Under the pieces are notes generated by a model. The model was not told the origin of the DNA. It did not search any database and was given only the letters and a program-made list of their open reading frames with translations. 52,305 bases of DNA from Sandaracinaceae bacterium (GTDB lineage Bacteria > Myxococcota_A > Polyangia > Polyangiales > JAFGIB01): NCBI GenBank assembly GCA_017881055.1, contig JADGRF010000287.1, positions 1 to 52,305 on the forward strand, in the 5' to 3' direction. Positions 44,445-52,305 of the stretch are shown here, piece by piece. The position numbers were made by a program, and so were the translations under genes. The stretch's first letter is position 1, and each line of letters begins with the position of its first letter.

Positions 44445-45318
44445 GCTGGTCTTGTGTCAGCTGGAGCGCTGCGCGGTAGCGATCGAAACAGCGAGCTCCA
44501 GCGCGCAGGCGAAGCAGCGCGCCCTCTGCGAACGCCGTTGCAGCGCGCGGCTCGCTCGCGACCAGTGGCAGCAGAACTTCTTGGTTCCAAGTCTTCGAGT
44601 GCTGCTTGTCCAGCGTGGCGTGCAGCGCGAAGTAGCGGCGCGCATCGCCGTCGACGCCCAAGCGCTGCAGGCCTGCGTTCACGAGCGCGGAGCGACCGGG
44701 CGCGGTGAGCTCGACCACGCCAAGCGCGCCGAGCGCGTGATAGGCGTACTGGCGGTTGGCCGCCAGAGCCACCATCAAGTTGGCGAGCGCGAGCGGCTCC
44801 CAGACCTGCTCGTCGTGTGCAGACAGCGAAAGCTCCTGGGCCAGCTGATCGAGCATGAGGCCGTGCACGGCGCGGACGTGGCCGCGGCCCATCTCGTCCC
44901 AGTAGTTGCGCGCGAGCTCGAGCTTCGGGCGCAGTGGAAGCTTGAGCTGCGTCAACGCCACCAGATCGTCGAAGCCCGCTTCGCCGGCCAGCTCTTGTCG
45001 CAGGAACCATTTCATCTGCGTGCGCGAGGCGCGCCGCGCCAACCACGGAAACAACGGGTCGGACTGGCCCGGCCCGTGCTGCTTCAGGCCCTCGAACCAG
45101 CGCAGGAACGCTTGCGGCTCCGACGGGGCGGACTCTGCCCAGACGCGGACCCCTGCGCGTTCGCCCTCCACGTAGCCGAGCTCGAGCTTGCGTAGCTCGT
45201 GCTCCCGCTGCAGCAGGCTCTCCCAGCCCGCTGCAGGAAGGCGCGGCGTCAAACGCAGGCCGTTCAGCTCGGCGAGCTCACGGTGTAGCGCGCACGAGGA
45301 AGCGTTCGAAATGTCCAT
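44395..45318 (-). CDS. Haem-oxygenase-like diiron oxidase/oxygenase
   Basis: This 307-residue all-helical protein has the pattern of the iron-containing redox enzyme family (haem-oxygenase-like diiron oxidases, HDO). Candidate iron ligands are E109 (RQELAGE), E142 and H152 around YWDEMGRGHVRAVH, and H233, D237 and H240 in LHATLDKQHS. HDO enzymes such as UndA, BesC and SznF oxidise amino-acid or fatty-acid substrates in natural-product pathways. ATG 45318 is used; a TTG at 45381 would overlap the upstream methyltransferase. It is downstream of that gene on the same strand and converges with the ATP-grasp gene. Confidence 0.82.
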   Translation of the reverse strand: MDISNASSCALHRELAELNGLRLTPRLPAAGWESLLQREHELRKLELGYVEGERAGVRVWAESAPSEPQAFLRWFEGLKQHGPGQSDPLFPWLARRASRTQMKWFLRQELAGEAGFDDLVALTQLKLPLRPKLELARNYWDEMGRGHVRAVHGLMLDQLAQELSLSAHDEQVWEPLALANLMVALAANRQYAYHALGALGVVELTAPGRSALVNAGLQRLGVDGDARRYFALHATLDKQHSKTWNQEVLLPLVASEPRAATAFAEGALLRLRAGARCFDRYRAALQLTQDQLSRDSRDDAGPLARSA

Positions 45319-45371
45319 GCCGCGCGCAGGTGCAATGGCGATGCCAGGTCGCCGAGTCGCTGTCTCATATG

Positions 45372-46310
45372 TTAGTTGCAAAACACGCGCAGCCCGACCA
45401 CGGCGATTCGCTCCACGTTTTCATAGCCGGGCGCGTCGAGCTCGTCTCCGAAGACGTCGGGATCGAGCTCTTCGTATTCGAAGCGCAGGCGCTGTTCCTG
45501 CAGCAACGGTGTCACATGGTGCAAGAATGTATCTTCACCTGCCACGATGGCAGACCCCGTGTAGACGATCAGTGTTCCGCCCGAGGCAAGCCGCGCAAGG
45601 CCTTCGCGGACGATGCGCACGCTCAATGCTTCGCCGTGTCTGCCGCCGCCGTCGCGGTACAAGCGTGCGCTGGCGTCGCGCATGTACGGGGGGTTGGCGA
45701 TGATCAGGTCGGCGTCTCCGCGTACGTCTCGGAGCACGTCGCTCGCGACGCATTCGAGCTGCACATCGTTGAGCGCGGCGTTGATCTGGGCCATGTACAA
45801 GGCGCGCGGATTCACGTCCGTCAGCAGAGTCGAGACTGCCTTGTGTGCGAGCGAAATGCCCCCGATGCCCGTGCCGCAGCCGATGTCGATCAGGCGCTTG
45901 CAGGCCGGCGCCCAGCGCTCGAGCAGGTTGCAGAAACGATAGCTGTCTGGGCCGAAGAACACGGCATTGGCGTCCCGCGTAGGAAACGACGAATGCACGA
46001 ACAGCGCGGAGCCACGCGACGAGAAGCGCACGCGAGAACGGAATTGTTCGGCTGCGGGCTCGAGCGCGTCGGCTGCACGCAACAGGTCGAAGTAGCCCCG
46101 AGGCAAGAACTCGGCCTTGAAGGGGCGATTCCATCCGAACACGTCGCGCAGGGTGCGCCCCTGCGGATCGCCGAGCCGGTCCCAGCGACCGTTCACGCGG
46201 CGCTGCGTTTCCGGGGTCACGGTCGTGAACTGATAGTGCTGTGCGCGCAATAGGCGTCCCAGCTCGAGCAGTGCGAGTGACGAACCATCCATGCTCTGAT
46301 CGCTGTGCAT
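45372..46310 (-). CDS. SAM-dependent methyltransferase (NPPY type)
   Basis: This 312-residue protein has motif I DIGCGTGIGG (142-151) and catalytic motif NPPY (206-209). NPPY methyltransferases act on planar nitrogen: bases in RNA/DNA, or Gln side chains as in PrmC. The N-terminal region (LRAQHYQFTTVTPETQRRVN) is of the kind seen in a subfamily found next to HDO oxidases. ATG 46310 is chosen because GGGAGCAAGG precedes it closely; ATG 46334 and 46292 are alternatives. It sits 53 nt upstream of the diiron oxidase gene on the same strand, suggesting a two-gene operon. Confidence 0.85.
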   Translation of the reverse strand: MHSDQSMDGSSLALLELGRLLRAQHYQFTTVTPETQRRVNGRWDRLGDPQGRTLRDVFGWNRPFKAEFLPRGYFDLLRAADALEPAAEQFRSRVRFSSRGSALFVHSSFPTRDANAVFFGPDSYRFCNLLERWAPACKRLIDIGCGTGIGGISLAHKAVSTLLTDVNPRALYMAQINAALNDVQLECVASDVLRDVRGDADLIIANPPYMRDASARLYRDGGGRHGEALSVRIVREGLARLASGGTLIVYTGSAIVAGEDTFLHHVTPLLQEQRLRFEYEELDPDVFGDELDAPGYENVERIAVVGLRVFCN

Positions 46311-46579
46311 CCTTGCTCCCATCGAGAGTCCCATCGGGTTCCGCTGCCTCAGTTGCGCCGGCTCACTGAGCAAGGGTCGCGCCAACCCAGGCGTGCATGG
46401 ATGGTGCTTGTGTCAGGCGGGATGACGAGAGCTGCGCGGGGCGTTTCGCCTCGCTGGGACGCGCTTGCAGTCGCGAGGCCGTGCACAGCGCCGCTCCCCG
46501 GAGCGACGCATCTGGTACGGCAACTGCATGAGTAGATCGATTCGTAGGCCTCTCCGGTCATTTGGAAAAGGACAGCGTC

Positions 46580-46966
46580 ATGCTCCAGGACATCTTCAGG
46601 AACAAAATGCGCGCGATGCGAGGGCTGGATGCGGCGCAGGTGCTGTCGGTGCTGGGGCTCGCGCCGCGCCGTTCGTCAGCGGAGCTGATCGCGGAAAGCG
46701 CCGTCATCTTCGCGGCCGGTATGTTCGTTGGCGGCTGCATCGCGCTGCTACTCGCGCCGACCAGTGGCCGCCGGATGCGCGAGCAGCTGAACGGCAAGGT
46801 CTCGGACCTCCGGGAAACGCTCGGCGCGAAGGCCAGCGAGATCGTCGATGGCGCGGTCAGCGCGGTGAAGCCGACGCTTTCCGTCGCGCACGACGAGCAG
46901 GACGCCCAGAACCACAGCACACGCACGCGTTCCGGCACGCAGCGCTCGGCGTCGCCATCCAAGTGA
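46580..46966 (+). CDS. YtxH-domain membrane protein
   Basis: This 128-residue protein has one hydrophobic segment AVIFAAGMFVGGCIALLLAPTSGRRMREQL, which is the YtxH domain signature (glycine-rich helix followed by LLLAPxSGxxxR). A helical, charged C-terminal half and a Ser/Thr-rich tail follow. ATG 46580 has an AAGGA site seven bases upstream. YtxH proteins are single-pass membrane proteins of uncertain function. Its stop is 9 nt before the TamA start, so it is the first gene of a TamA-TamB operon. Confidence 0.85.
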   Translation: MLQDIFRNKMRAMRGLDAAQVLSVLGLAPRRSSAELIAESAVIFAAGMFVGGCIALLLAPTSGRRMREQLNGKVSDLRETLGAKASEIVDGAVSAVKPTLSVAHDEQDAQNHSTRTRSGTQRSASPSK

Positions 46967-46975
46967 TTGAGTTCG

Positions 46976-49054
46976 ATGCTCGACGCGCGCTCACGCCAAC
47001 GCGGGCATCGGCCCGCGCTATGCGTGCTCGCCTGCCTGAGTGCCGCTCTCCTTCCGTCGGCAGGCTGCGCCGGCATCCCGAAGGGTCGCTACGGGGTGAA
47101 AGCGATCGAGTGGAAAGGCCCGAAGCGCATGAGCACGGAAGCACTCGCACCGTGCCTGATCACGAAACCACGTGAGCGCTTCGAGCTACGGCTCGGGCTC
47201 GGCAGCACGAGCTGCGGGGAGCCTCCGTTCGACGAGCACACGCCGAGGGTCAGCCTGTGGCGTTGGCCGTGGGCGGAGTGGTCGCTCTACGACTCGGCCG
47301 TATTCGACGTCGACCAGAAGCGCATCTTGCGTTGGTACGCAGCACGCGGCTTCTACCAAGCCCGGATTCTCGACGTGGACTACAGCGTCGACGGCAGGCC
47401 CGTCGAGTCGCCTGACGTCTGCGACGACGACCACTGTGCGTTGACGATCCACGTCGCGCTGGCGGAAGGCCAGCCGGTACAGGCGACGTCGGTCGAAATT
47501 TCCGGCGCGGCGCAGCTGCCAGCCGACCTCCAGCGACGCCTGCAGAACGTGTTGCGGCTGCGCGTTGGGCTGCGTTTCGACGAGGCGCAATACGCAGCCG
47601 ACAAGGACTCGTTGCTGACGGAGCTACGAGACGACGGGTACGCGCGGGCAGAGGTGCACGGGCAGGTCGACATGGATCGCGATCGCCTCGCCGCCCACGT
47701 GCGTTATCTCGTGCAAGCAGGCCCGCTCTGTCGTTTCGGCCACGTGCGCGTCGTAGGCAATGCCGAGCTCGATGCCGGCGTGATCACCCGCACGGCGGGC
47801 ATTCCTTCCGGCAAGCTGTACGACCAACGGGTCGTGACCGACGGCGAGCTGGCCGTGTACTCGCTCGGCGTGTTCTCGACGGTGCGCATCGATCCAGAGC
47901 CGAACGAAACGGGCGAGGTCGTGAATTTGGTGCTGCGTGTCGCGCCGGGTCGGCGCGCGCACTGGCTGGTCGGCGTGGGCATGATGAGCGGCACGCTGCA
48001 ACGAGCCACTTCGGACGAAACCGAGAGTGTTCCCGAGTGGGACGTGCATCTGCGCTTCGCGTACCACGACGACGATTTCGTAGGCGGCATGCGCAAGCTT
48101 CGGCTCGAGGACCGCCCGCGTTTGATTCTGCTGCGCGACTTCCCGCAGGTGCCGCCGGGTGGCCCCGTGCTCGGCAACGCCGTGATCACGAGCTTCGAGC
48201 AGCCCAGCTTCATCGAGAGCCGAACGGTCTTCTTCAACGACAACCAGTGGGACTACGGACCTGATCCGTTCACGGGCTGGTTTCGGCACGACCTGGCCGT
48301 GAAGGTTGGCCTGCGACGCAAGTTCTATCACCAGCGCCTGGAGCTGCAGGTTGCGCTCGAGCACGACCTCTACGAGCTCACCGGCTCGCACTCGGCGCGC
48401 AACGTATCGAGCTATCGTCTGCCCTTCGCGGAGCAGGCCGCGCACCTGGATCTGCGCGACAACCCGCAGCGACCGAATCGCGGCTTCTATTTTGCGGCGA
48501 CGGTTCAAGAGGCCGTCAGGCTCGGCTACGGCTCTTGGGACTACGTGCGTATCTTGCCCGAGGCCCGCGCCTACCAGCGTCTGCCTTGGCGGATCGTGCT
48601 GGCGGAACGCCTCGCGTTCGGTGCGCTGTTCATCTTGGATCGTGCCGCGGGCCTCGACAGCGTGTCGAGCGCGCTCGGCCCGCAGACGTATCGCTTGCGT
48701 GGCGGTGGCGCGACCAGCGACCGAGGCTTTTCGGCCGGCCGGCTCGGCGACGGCATCGACGGCGGCATCAGGCGCTGGGAAAGCTCGCTCGAGCTGCGCG
48801 TTCCGATCACGCATGACATCGGTCTTGCGCTCTTCTTCGACGCGGGCGACGTCAGCCGCAATGCCCATGTTCGTTTCGATCATTTGAACGCGGCGACCGG
48901 TCTCGGTCTGCGCTATTTCACGCCCTTCGCGCCGATTCGCTTCGACGCGGGCTGGCGCATCCCCGGTTGGCAGGTGATCGGCGGGCCGGAGCCTGCGTTG
49001 AAGACGAGCGTGCTTCCGTCAGCTGTACACCTCACCATCGGGGAGAGCTTCTGA
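46976..49054 (+). CDS. tamA: TamA/BamA-family outer-membrane protein (Omp85)
   Basis: This 692-residue protein has POTRA repeats in its first half (for example CRFGHVRVVGNAELDAGVI ... LGVFSTVRIDPEP) and a C-terminal 16-strand-type beta-barrel ending LTIGESF. The barrel includes the Omp85 lid motif region RLRGGGATSDRGFSAG. Its signal sequence ends LLPSAGC (Cys31), a lipobox-like site, which would make this Omp85 protein a lipoprotein; that is unusual. ATG 46976 is used. The TGA overlaps the ATG of the TamB-like gene by one base. TamA and TamB work together in outer-membrane assembly or lipid transport. Confidence 0.92.
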   Translation: MLDARSRQRGHRPALCVLACLSAALLPSAGCAGIPKGRYGVKAIEWKGPKRMSTEALAPCLITKPRERFELRLGLGSTSCGEPPFDEHTPRVSLWRWPWAEWSLYDSAVFDVDQKRILRWYAARGFYQARILDVDYSVDGRPVESPDVCDDDHCALTIHVALAEGQPVQATSVEISGAAQLPADLQRRLQNVLRLRVGLRFDEAQYAADKDSLLTELRDDGYARAEVHGQVDMDRDRLAAHVRYLVQAGPLCRFGHVRVVGNAELDAGVITRTAGIPSGKLYDQRVVTDGELAVYSLGVFSTVRIDPEPNETGEVVNLVLRVAPGRRAHWLVGVGMMSGTLQRATSDETESVPEWDVHLRFAYHDDDFVGGMRKLRLEDRPRLILLRDFPQVPPGGPVLGNAVITSFEQPSFIESRTVFFNDNQWDYGPDPFTGWFRHDLAVKVGLRRKFYHQRLELQVALEHDLYELTGSHSARNVSSYRLPFAEQAAHLDLRDNPQRPNRGFYFAATVQEAVRLGYGSWDYVRILPEARAYQRLPWRIVLAERLAFGALFILDRAAGLDSVSSALGPQTYRLRGGGATSDRGFSAGRLGDGIDGGIRRWESSLELRVPITHDIGLALFFDAGDVSRNAHVRFDHLNAATGLGLRYFTPFAPIRFDAGWRIPGWQVIGGPEPALKTSVLPSAVHLTIGESF

Positions 49055-52000
49055 TGCCTGCCCGCTGGAAGCTTGGCTTGCGCCGCGCAGGGATGATCGT
49101 TTCGGCTCTGATCGTTGGCCTACCGCTTTTGTTCGTACTGGCGCTCGCGCTCGCGCTGCGCGTGCCCACCGTGCGAGGAATGTTGCGCGAGCGCGCAGCG
49201 CCGGTGATCGGCAACGCGCTTCACGCGCGGGTGACAATCGGCGAGCTCGAGGCGTTCTCGCTTTCGTACCTGAGCTTGAAGGGTGTGCGGGTCGTGGACC
49301 TGCACGGCCATGAGGTTGCGAGCGCACAGCAGCTGAGCGCGCACTTCCGGCTGTGGGATCTGCTGCGTGGTCGTGTGCTGATCACGAGCGCGCTGGTGGA
49401 GCAGCCTTTCGTGGACCTCGGCGCGCCTCTCGACGAGGGTGGCGGCTTGCCAGGCCTATTCAAGACCCCGAGCGCGAGCGGGCCGAAGCCGTCGTCGTCC
49501 TCCGTTCTAACCATCGAGCTGCGCCACGTGCGCGTACGACGCGGCAGCGTCGAAGCAACGCTTGCGGGCTCGCGCTTCCGTGTGGACCGGCTCGAGGCTC
49601 TCGCCGGAGTCGAGTCGGCGACCGAGCTCGGCCTGCGCGTAGCCTCGCTGAGCGCGCGCGCATCGCGCGATGGGCAGCCGCTGGGCGACATTCGCCACAT
49701 TCGGCTTCAGCTCGCGCCCGAGTCGGAGCTGCACGGTCGCGCGTTGATCGATCTCGAGCAGTGCCAGCTGACGCTAGGCTTCGACTTGCAGCGCGGCTGG
49801 ACGAAGCGGGACGCCCGCGTCTGGGCGCAGCTGGATGTTCAGCGCCTGTCCCCGACTACATGGAGCGCCTTCGGCTTCGGCGCCGGCCCGCTCTCTGCGC
49901 CGGTCGATTTGCACGTCAGCGCGTGGGGACATCGCAGCGCGGTTCGCTACGCCGCGGCGCTCGAAACGCCGGCCGGCCGAGCGCAGCTCGAAGGCAGCCT
50001 CCGCGACCTGAACACGCTCGACGCGACCCTGACGCTGGTGCAGCTGCAACTGCAGCGCTTTCTGCGTGTGTCGCTGCCGACCGTCTCCGCGCGCCTGCGC
50101 GTCCATGTGAATGGCAAAGACGGCCTGCGCGCCGGCGACGCGTGGCTGCACCTCGACCGGGCGTACTACGGGACTGTAGCGCTCCCGGAGGTCCAGCTGC
50201 TGGCGCACGCGAACGAGGCGCGCGTGCTGTGGGTCGAGCGGCTGTACGCGTCGTACCCGAATGGTGCGGGTTCGCTCGAAGCTCAAGCCACGCTCACTGC
50301 GCACGGGGCGCTCGAAGTGTACGCGCGCGCACGTGCTCCATCGCTCGGCGCGCTGTGGCAGGCTGCGCGCGTCGCTCCGGGGCTCTCGGGGCGAGCAGAC
50401 GCAACTGTTCATCTGAAGAAGGCTGCGGGCGGCACGCTTCACGCGGCTGCATTCGGCGAGCTCGCGCGCCTGGCGTATGCGAAGGGGCACGTCGCGGCCG
50501 CGCGCTTCAGCGTCGAGGTCGAGGCGGCGCTTCCGGCTCTCGAAGCACGGCGGGTCTCTGCGCGTCTCCATGCCGACGAACTTCAGTTCGCGCACGCAGC
50601 GCTTCCGCAGCTCGACATGACGGTCATCGGCGCTGCCGGCCACTACGAAGCGCGCGCGGGCTTCGGTTCGCGTGGTGGGCTCTCGGCGCGCGCCGATCGT
50701 GTGCGGGGCCTGTGGACGGCGAGCGTGCGCGCGGCAGTGGCCGTCCGTCCGCACGACTGGCTGCGCGCCGGCGTGAGCAGCCTGAGCTACCGGGCGCGGC
50801 GACTCACGCTCGAAGGCGCGCATCTCGAGTACTGTGGCGCCACGCTGCGTGCCGCTGGCACGCTCGGCGCGAAGGCCGGTTCCCAGCTGACGCTGCACGT
50901 TCGTGTTCCGGATCTCGACGCGGCCACCCGCGCATTCACGGACCGACCGATCACCGGCTCGGCGCTGGCCACCGCGACGCTGCGCGGCAGCGTCGCTAAG
51001 CCCCAGCTCGCGCTCGATGCCAGTTATCGAGCTCCCAACCTTGCCGGCCTGCGCGATGCTCGAGTCGTGCTCGCGTTGCGCGTGGACGGTCGCCGGCGCC
51101 TGCTCGACCTCCAGACCGACGCGTACGCGAGGGGTGCGGCGGTGCATGGCGCAGTCCATGGCGGCTGGCGCGGCGACCTTTCGCTCGCGGCTCTGCAACG
51201 CGGGCGGCACGAGATCACGCTTCGTCTAGATCATCTCCCACTGGCGCAGCTCGACCTGTGGCCCAAGTCGGCCTTCGCCCCGAGTGTCGCAGACGTGTCG
51301 GGGCGGCTGCACGGGGCAGGCACGTGGGGCGAGCCGGCGCTGGACGGTCAGCTGGAAAGTCAGCTGCGCTGGACGGGCGACGACGGGCCGCTTTTGGTGT
51401 CGCTCTCCGGCGGCTACACGCGCTCGGAGCTGGACCTCACGATCGACGGCCGTGATAGCGCAGGTCCGCTCGTGCATTCCCGCGTGCACACGAAGCTGGA
51501 AGGCTCTGGCGGCGCGAACAGCCCGCAGGGCGGAGTCGCGGGTCAGCTGGCAGAACGCTCGTGGGAGACCTCGCTCTCACTCGCGGCGCGTGGGCTCGAT
51601 CACCTGCCGGCAGCGAAAGCGCTCAACCTGAGCCCGGGCCTTTGGCCCGCGAAGGTGTCGGCGAACGCGCAGATCCGTCATGAGCCTCATGCCGAGCCCG
51701 TCGGCAAGCTCGAGGGCGACGCGGTCTGGCCTCCACCGGCCGCCCACAGCGACGACGAGCGCTGCGGTCTGTGGACCGAGCCTCGCATCGTGGGAACCGT
51801 CGACATCAAGGACGGCGCGCTCGTTACGAAGATCCGTGTCGTCGTAGCGAAGCGCGAGGTCCTCGCGCTCGATTGGAATTCCAAAGCGCCGCTCGACGAT
51901 TGGCTGCGGCCGAGCAGCGTGCAGCCCGTGAACGTTTCGGTCCGTGCGTCGGCGCTGCGGCTCGCAGACTTCCCCGAGGTGTGCGAGGTCGCAGATGGCC

Positions 52001-52305
52001 AGCTCGACGGCACCGCGCTGGTGTCGCGCGCGCTCTCCCAGAGCACACGCGTGGACCTGGACCTGCACGGCAGCGCGCTGCGCTGGGGCAAGGGTCCGAG
52101 CTACGACCTGCGCGTCTCGGCCAAGGCGCAGGATGAGAAGGTCAGCGCGGACGCGCGCATCGCGCTCGGCGCCGGCTCCGCGCGGATCACGGGCACGCTC
52201 CCGCTCGACGTCGCCGGACGCATGCCCACGGTCCCACTCGACGGTCCCATTCGAGCGCTCGTTCGGCTCGATAAGATCGACGTGCGCGCGCTGCTCGGTC
52301 CGCTG
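49054..52305 (+). CDS. tamB: TamB/DUF490 family protein, 3'-truncated by window edge
   Basis: The frame stays open for 1,084 codons to the end of the window. It begins MPARWKLGLRRAGMIVSALIV with an N-terminal transmembrane anchor. It continues with AsmA/TamB-like beta-repeat sequence: GNALHARVTIGELEAF, LSLKGVRVVDLHG, and near the window end ARITGTLPLDVAGRMP and PLDGPIRALVRLDKID. TamB proteins form a long beta-taco groove spanning the periplasm, partner TamA, and are implicated in phospholipid transport to the outer membrane. The C-terminal DUF490 domain is beyond the window. Its ATG overlaps the tamA stop. Confidence 0.9.
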   Translation, partial: MPARWKLGLRRAGMIVSALIVGLPLLFVLALALALRVPTVRGMLRERAAPVIGNALHARVTIGELEAFSLSYLSLKGVRVVDLHGHEVASAQQLSAHFRLWDLLRGRVLITSALVEQPFVDLGAPLDEGGGLPGLFKTPSASGPKPSSSSVLTIELRHVRVRRGSVEATLAGSRFRVDRLEALAGVESATELGLRVASLSARASRDGQPLGDIRHIRLQLAPESELHGRALIDLEQCQLTLGFDLQRGWTKRDARVWAQLDVQRLSPTTWSAFGFGAGPLSAPVDLHVSAWGHRSAVRYAAALETPAGRAQLEGSLRDLNTLDATLTLVQLQLQRFLRVSLPTVSARLRVHVNGKDGLRAGDAWLHLDRAYYGTVALPEVQLLAHANEARVLWVERLYASYPNGAGSLEAQATLTAHGALEVYARARAPSLGALWQAARVAPGLSGRADATVHLKKAAGGTLHAAAFGELARLAYAKGHVAAARFSVEVEAALPALEARRVSARLHADELQFAHAALPQLDMTVIGAAGHYEARAGFGSRGGLSARADRVRGLWTASVRAAVAVRPHDWLRAGVSSLSYRARRLTLEGAHLEYCGATLRAAGTLGAKAGSQLTLHVRVPDLDAATRAFTDRPITGSALATATLRGSVAKPQLALDASYRAPNLAGLRDARVVLALRVDGRRRLLDLQTDAYARGAAVHGAVHGGWRGDLSLAALQRGRHEITLRLDHLPLAQLDLWPKSAFAPSVADVSGRLHGAGTWGEPALDGQLESQLRWTGDDGPLLVSLSGGYTRSELDLTIDGRDSAGPLVHSRVHTKLEGSGGANSPQGGVAGQLAERSWETSLSLAARGLDHLPAAKALNLSPGLWPAKVSANAQIRHEPHAEPVGKLEGDAVWPPPAAHSDDERCGLWTEPRIVGTVDIKDGALVTKIRVVVAKREVLALDWNSKAPLDDWLRPSSVQPVNVSVRASALRLADFPEVCEVADGQLDGTALVSRALSQSTRVDLDLHGSALRWGKGPSYDLRVSAKAQDEKVSADARIALGAGSARITGTLPLDVAGRMPTVPLDGPIRALVRLDKIDVRALLGPL

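Noticed and set aside
49774-51210. A 478-codon minus-strand frame in the TamB region
   Set aside because: The plus-strand frame from 49054 is open to the window end and reads as TamB; the antisense frame is a shadow.

Overview
This 52.3-kb window is GC-rich chromosomal DNA that looks like a myxobacterium (Myxococcota). The signs are a MYXO-CTERM-like C-terminal tail on one secreted protein, many lipoproteins with low-complexity linkers, a membrane-anchored Ser/Thr kinase, a PEGA-domain protein and a giant TPR protein. The genus cannot be fixed from sequence alone. Most of the window is ordinary core or housekeeping DNA. The region around 40.5-46.3 kb has a more accessory character.

Layout: 1-2.4 kb holds the end of a PEGA-domain membrane protein and a secreted AMIN-like protein. 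2.4-4.5 kb (minus) is a MoxR-type AAA+ ATPase followed by a CoxE-like VWA protein. 4.6-5.6 kb is a lipoprotein. 5.6-10.8 kb is the fatty-acid cluster yceD-rpmF-fabH-fabG-acpP-fabF, then rpiB and a small Cys-rich protein. plsX and fabD are missing from the cluster. 10.9-14.3 kb has an M18 aminopeptidase, a lipoprotein and a four-helix membrane protein. 14.5-26.7 kb is dominated by a 3,756-residue TPR protein abutting a class IV aminotransferase. 26.7-33.0 kb has a lipoprotein, DusB-type synthase, serine hydrolase, a 44-residue basic protein, a membrane metalloprotease, an acyltransferase and truA. 33.0-34.9 kb (minus) is a MYXO-CTERM-like secreted protein overlapping a small beta-barrel gene. 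34.9-38.5 kb is a LysR regulator divergent from DUF2849-CysI-DUF934, a sulfite/nitrite reductase operon. 38.7-40.2 kb is a TolC-like protein, followed by tRNA-Gln and tRNA-Glu behind a near-consensus sigma70 promoter. 40.7-46.3 kb has a cell-wall-hydrolase-like protein, a Ser/Thr kinase, a PurD-like ATP-grasp ligase, a diiron haem-oxygenase-like oxidase and a SAM methyltransferase. 46.6-52.3 kb is a YtxH-TamA-TamB operon whose last gene runs off the window.

The most notable non-coding observation is a family of short hairpins. Each starts with CATACC and carries a core close to AGCCTTCGGCT. Copies lie after moxR, in tandem between fabH and fabG, and inside the rpiB coding start. Their stem arms change in a compensating way between copies. 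A second, unrelated palindrome begins exactly at the stop codons of two distant genes. The most plausible undescribed pathway is the ATP-grasp, diiron oxidase and methyltransferase group at 43.1-46.3 kb.
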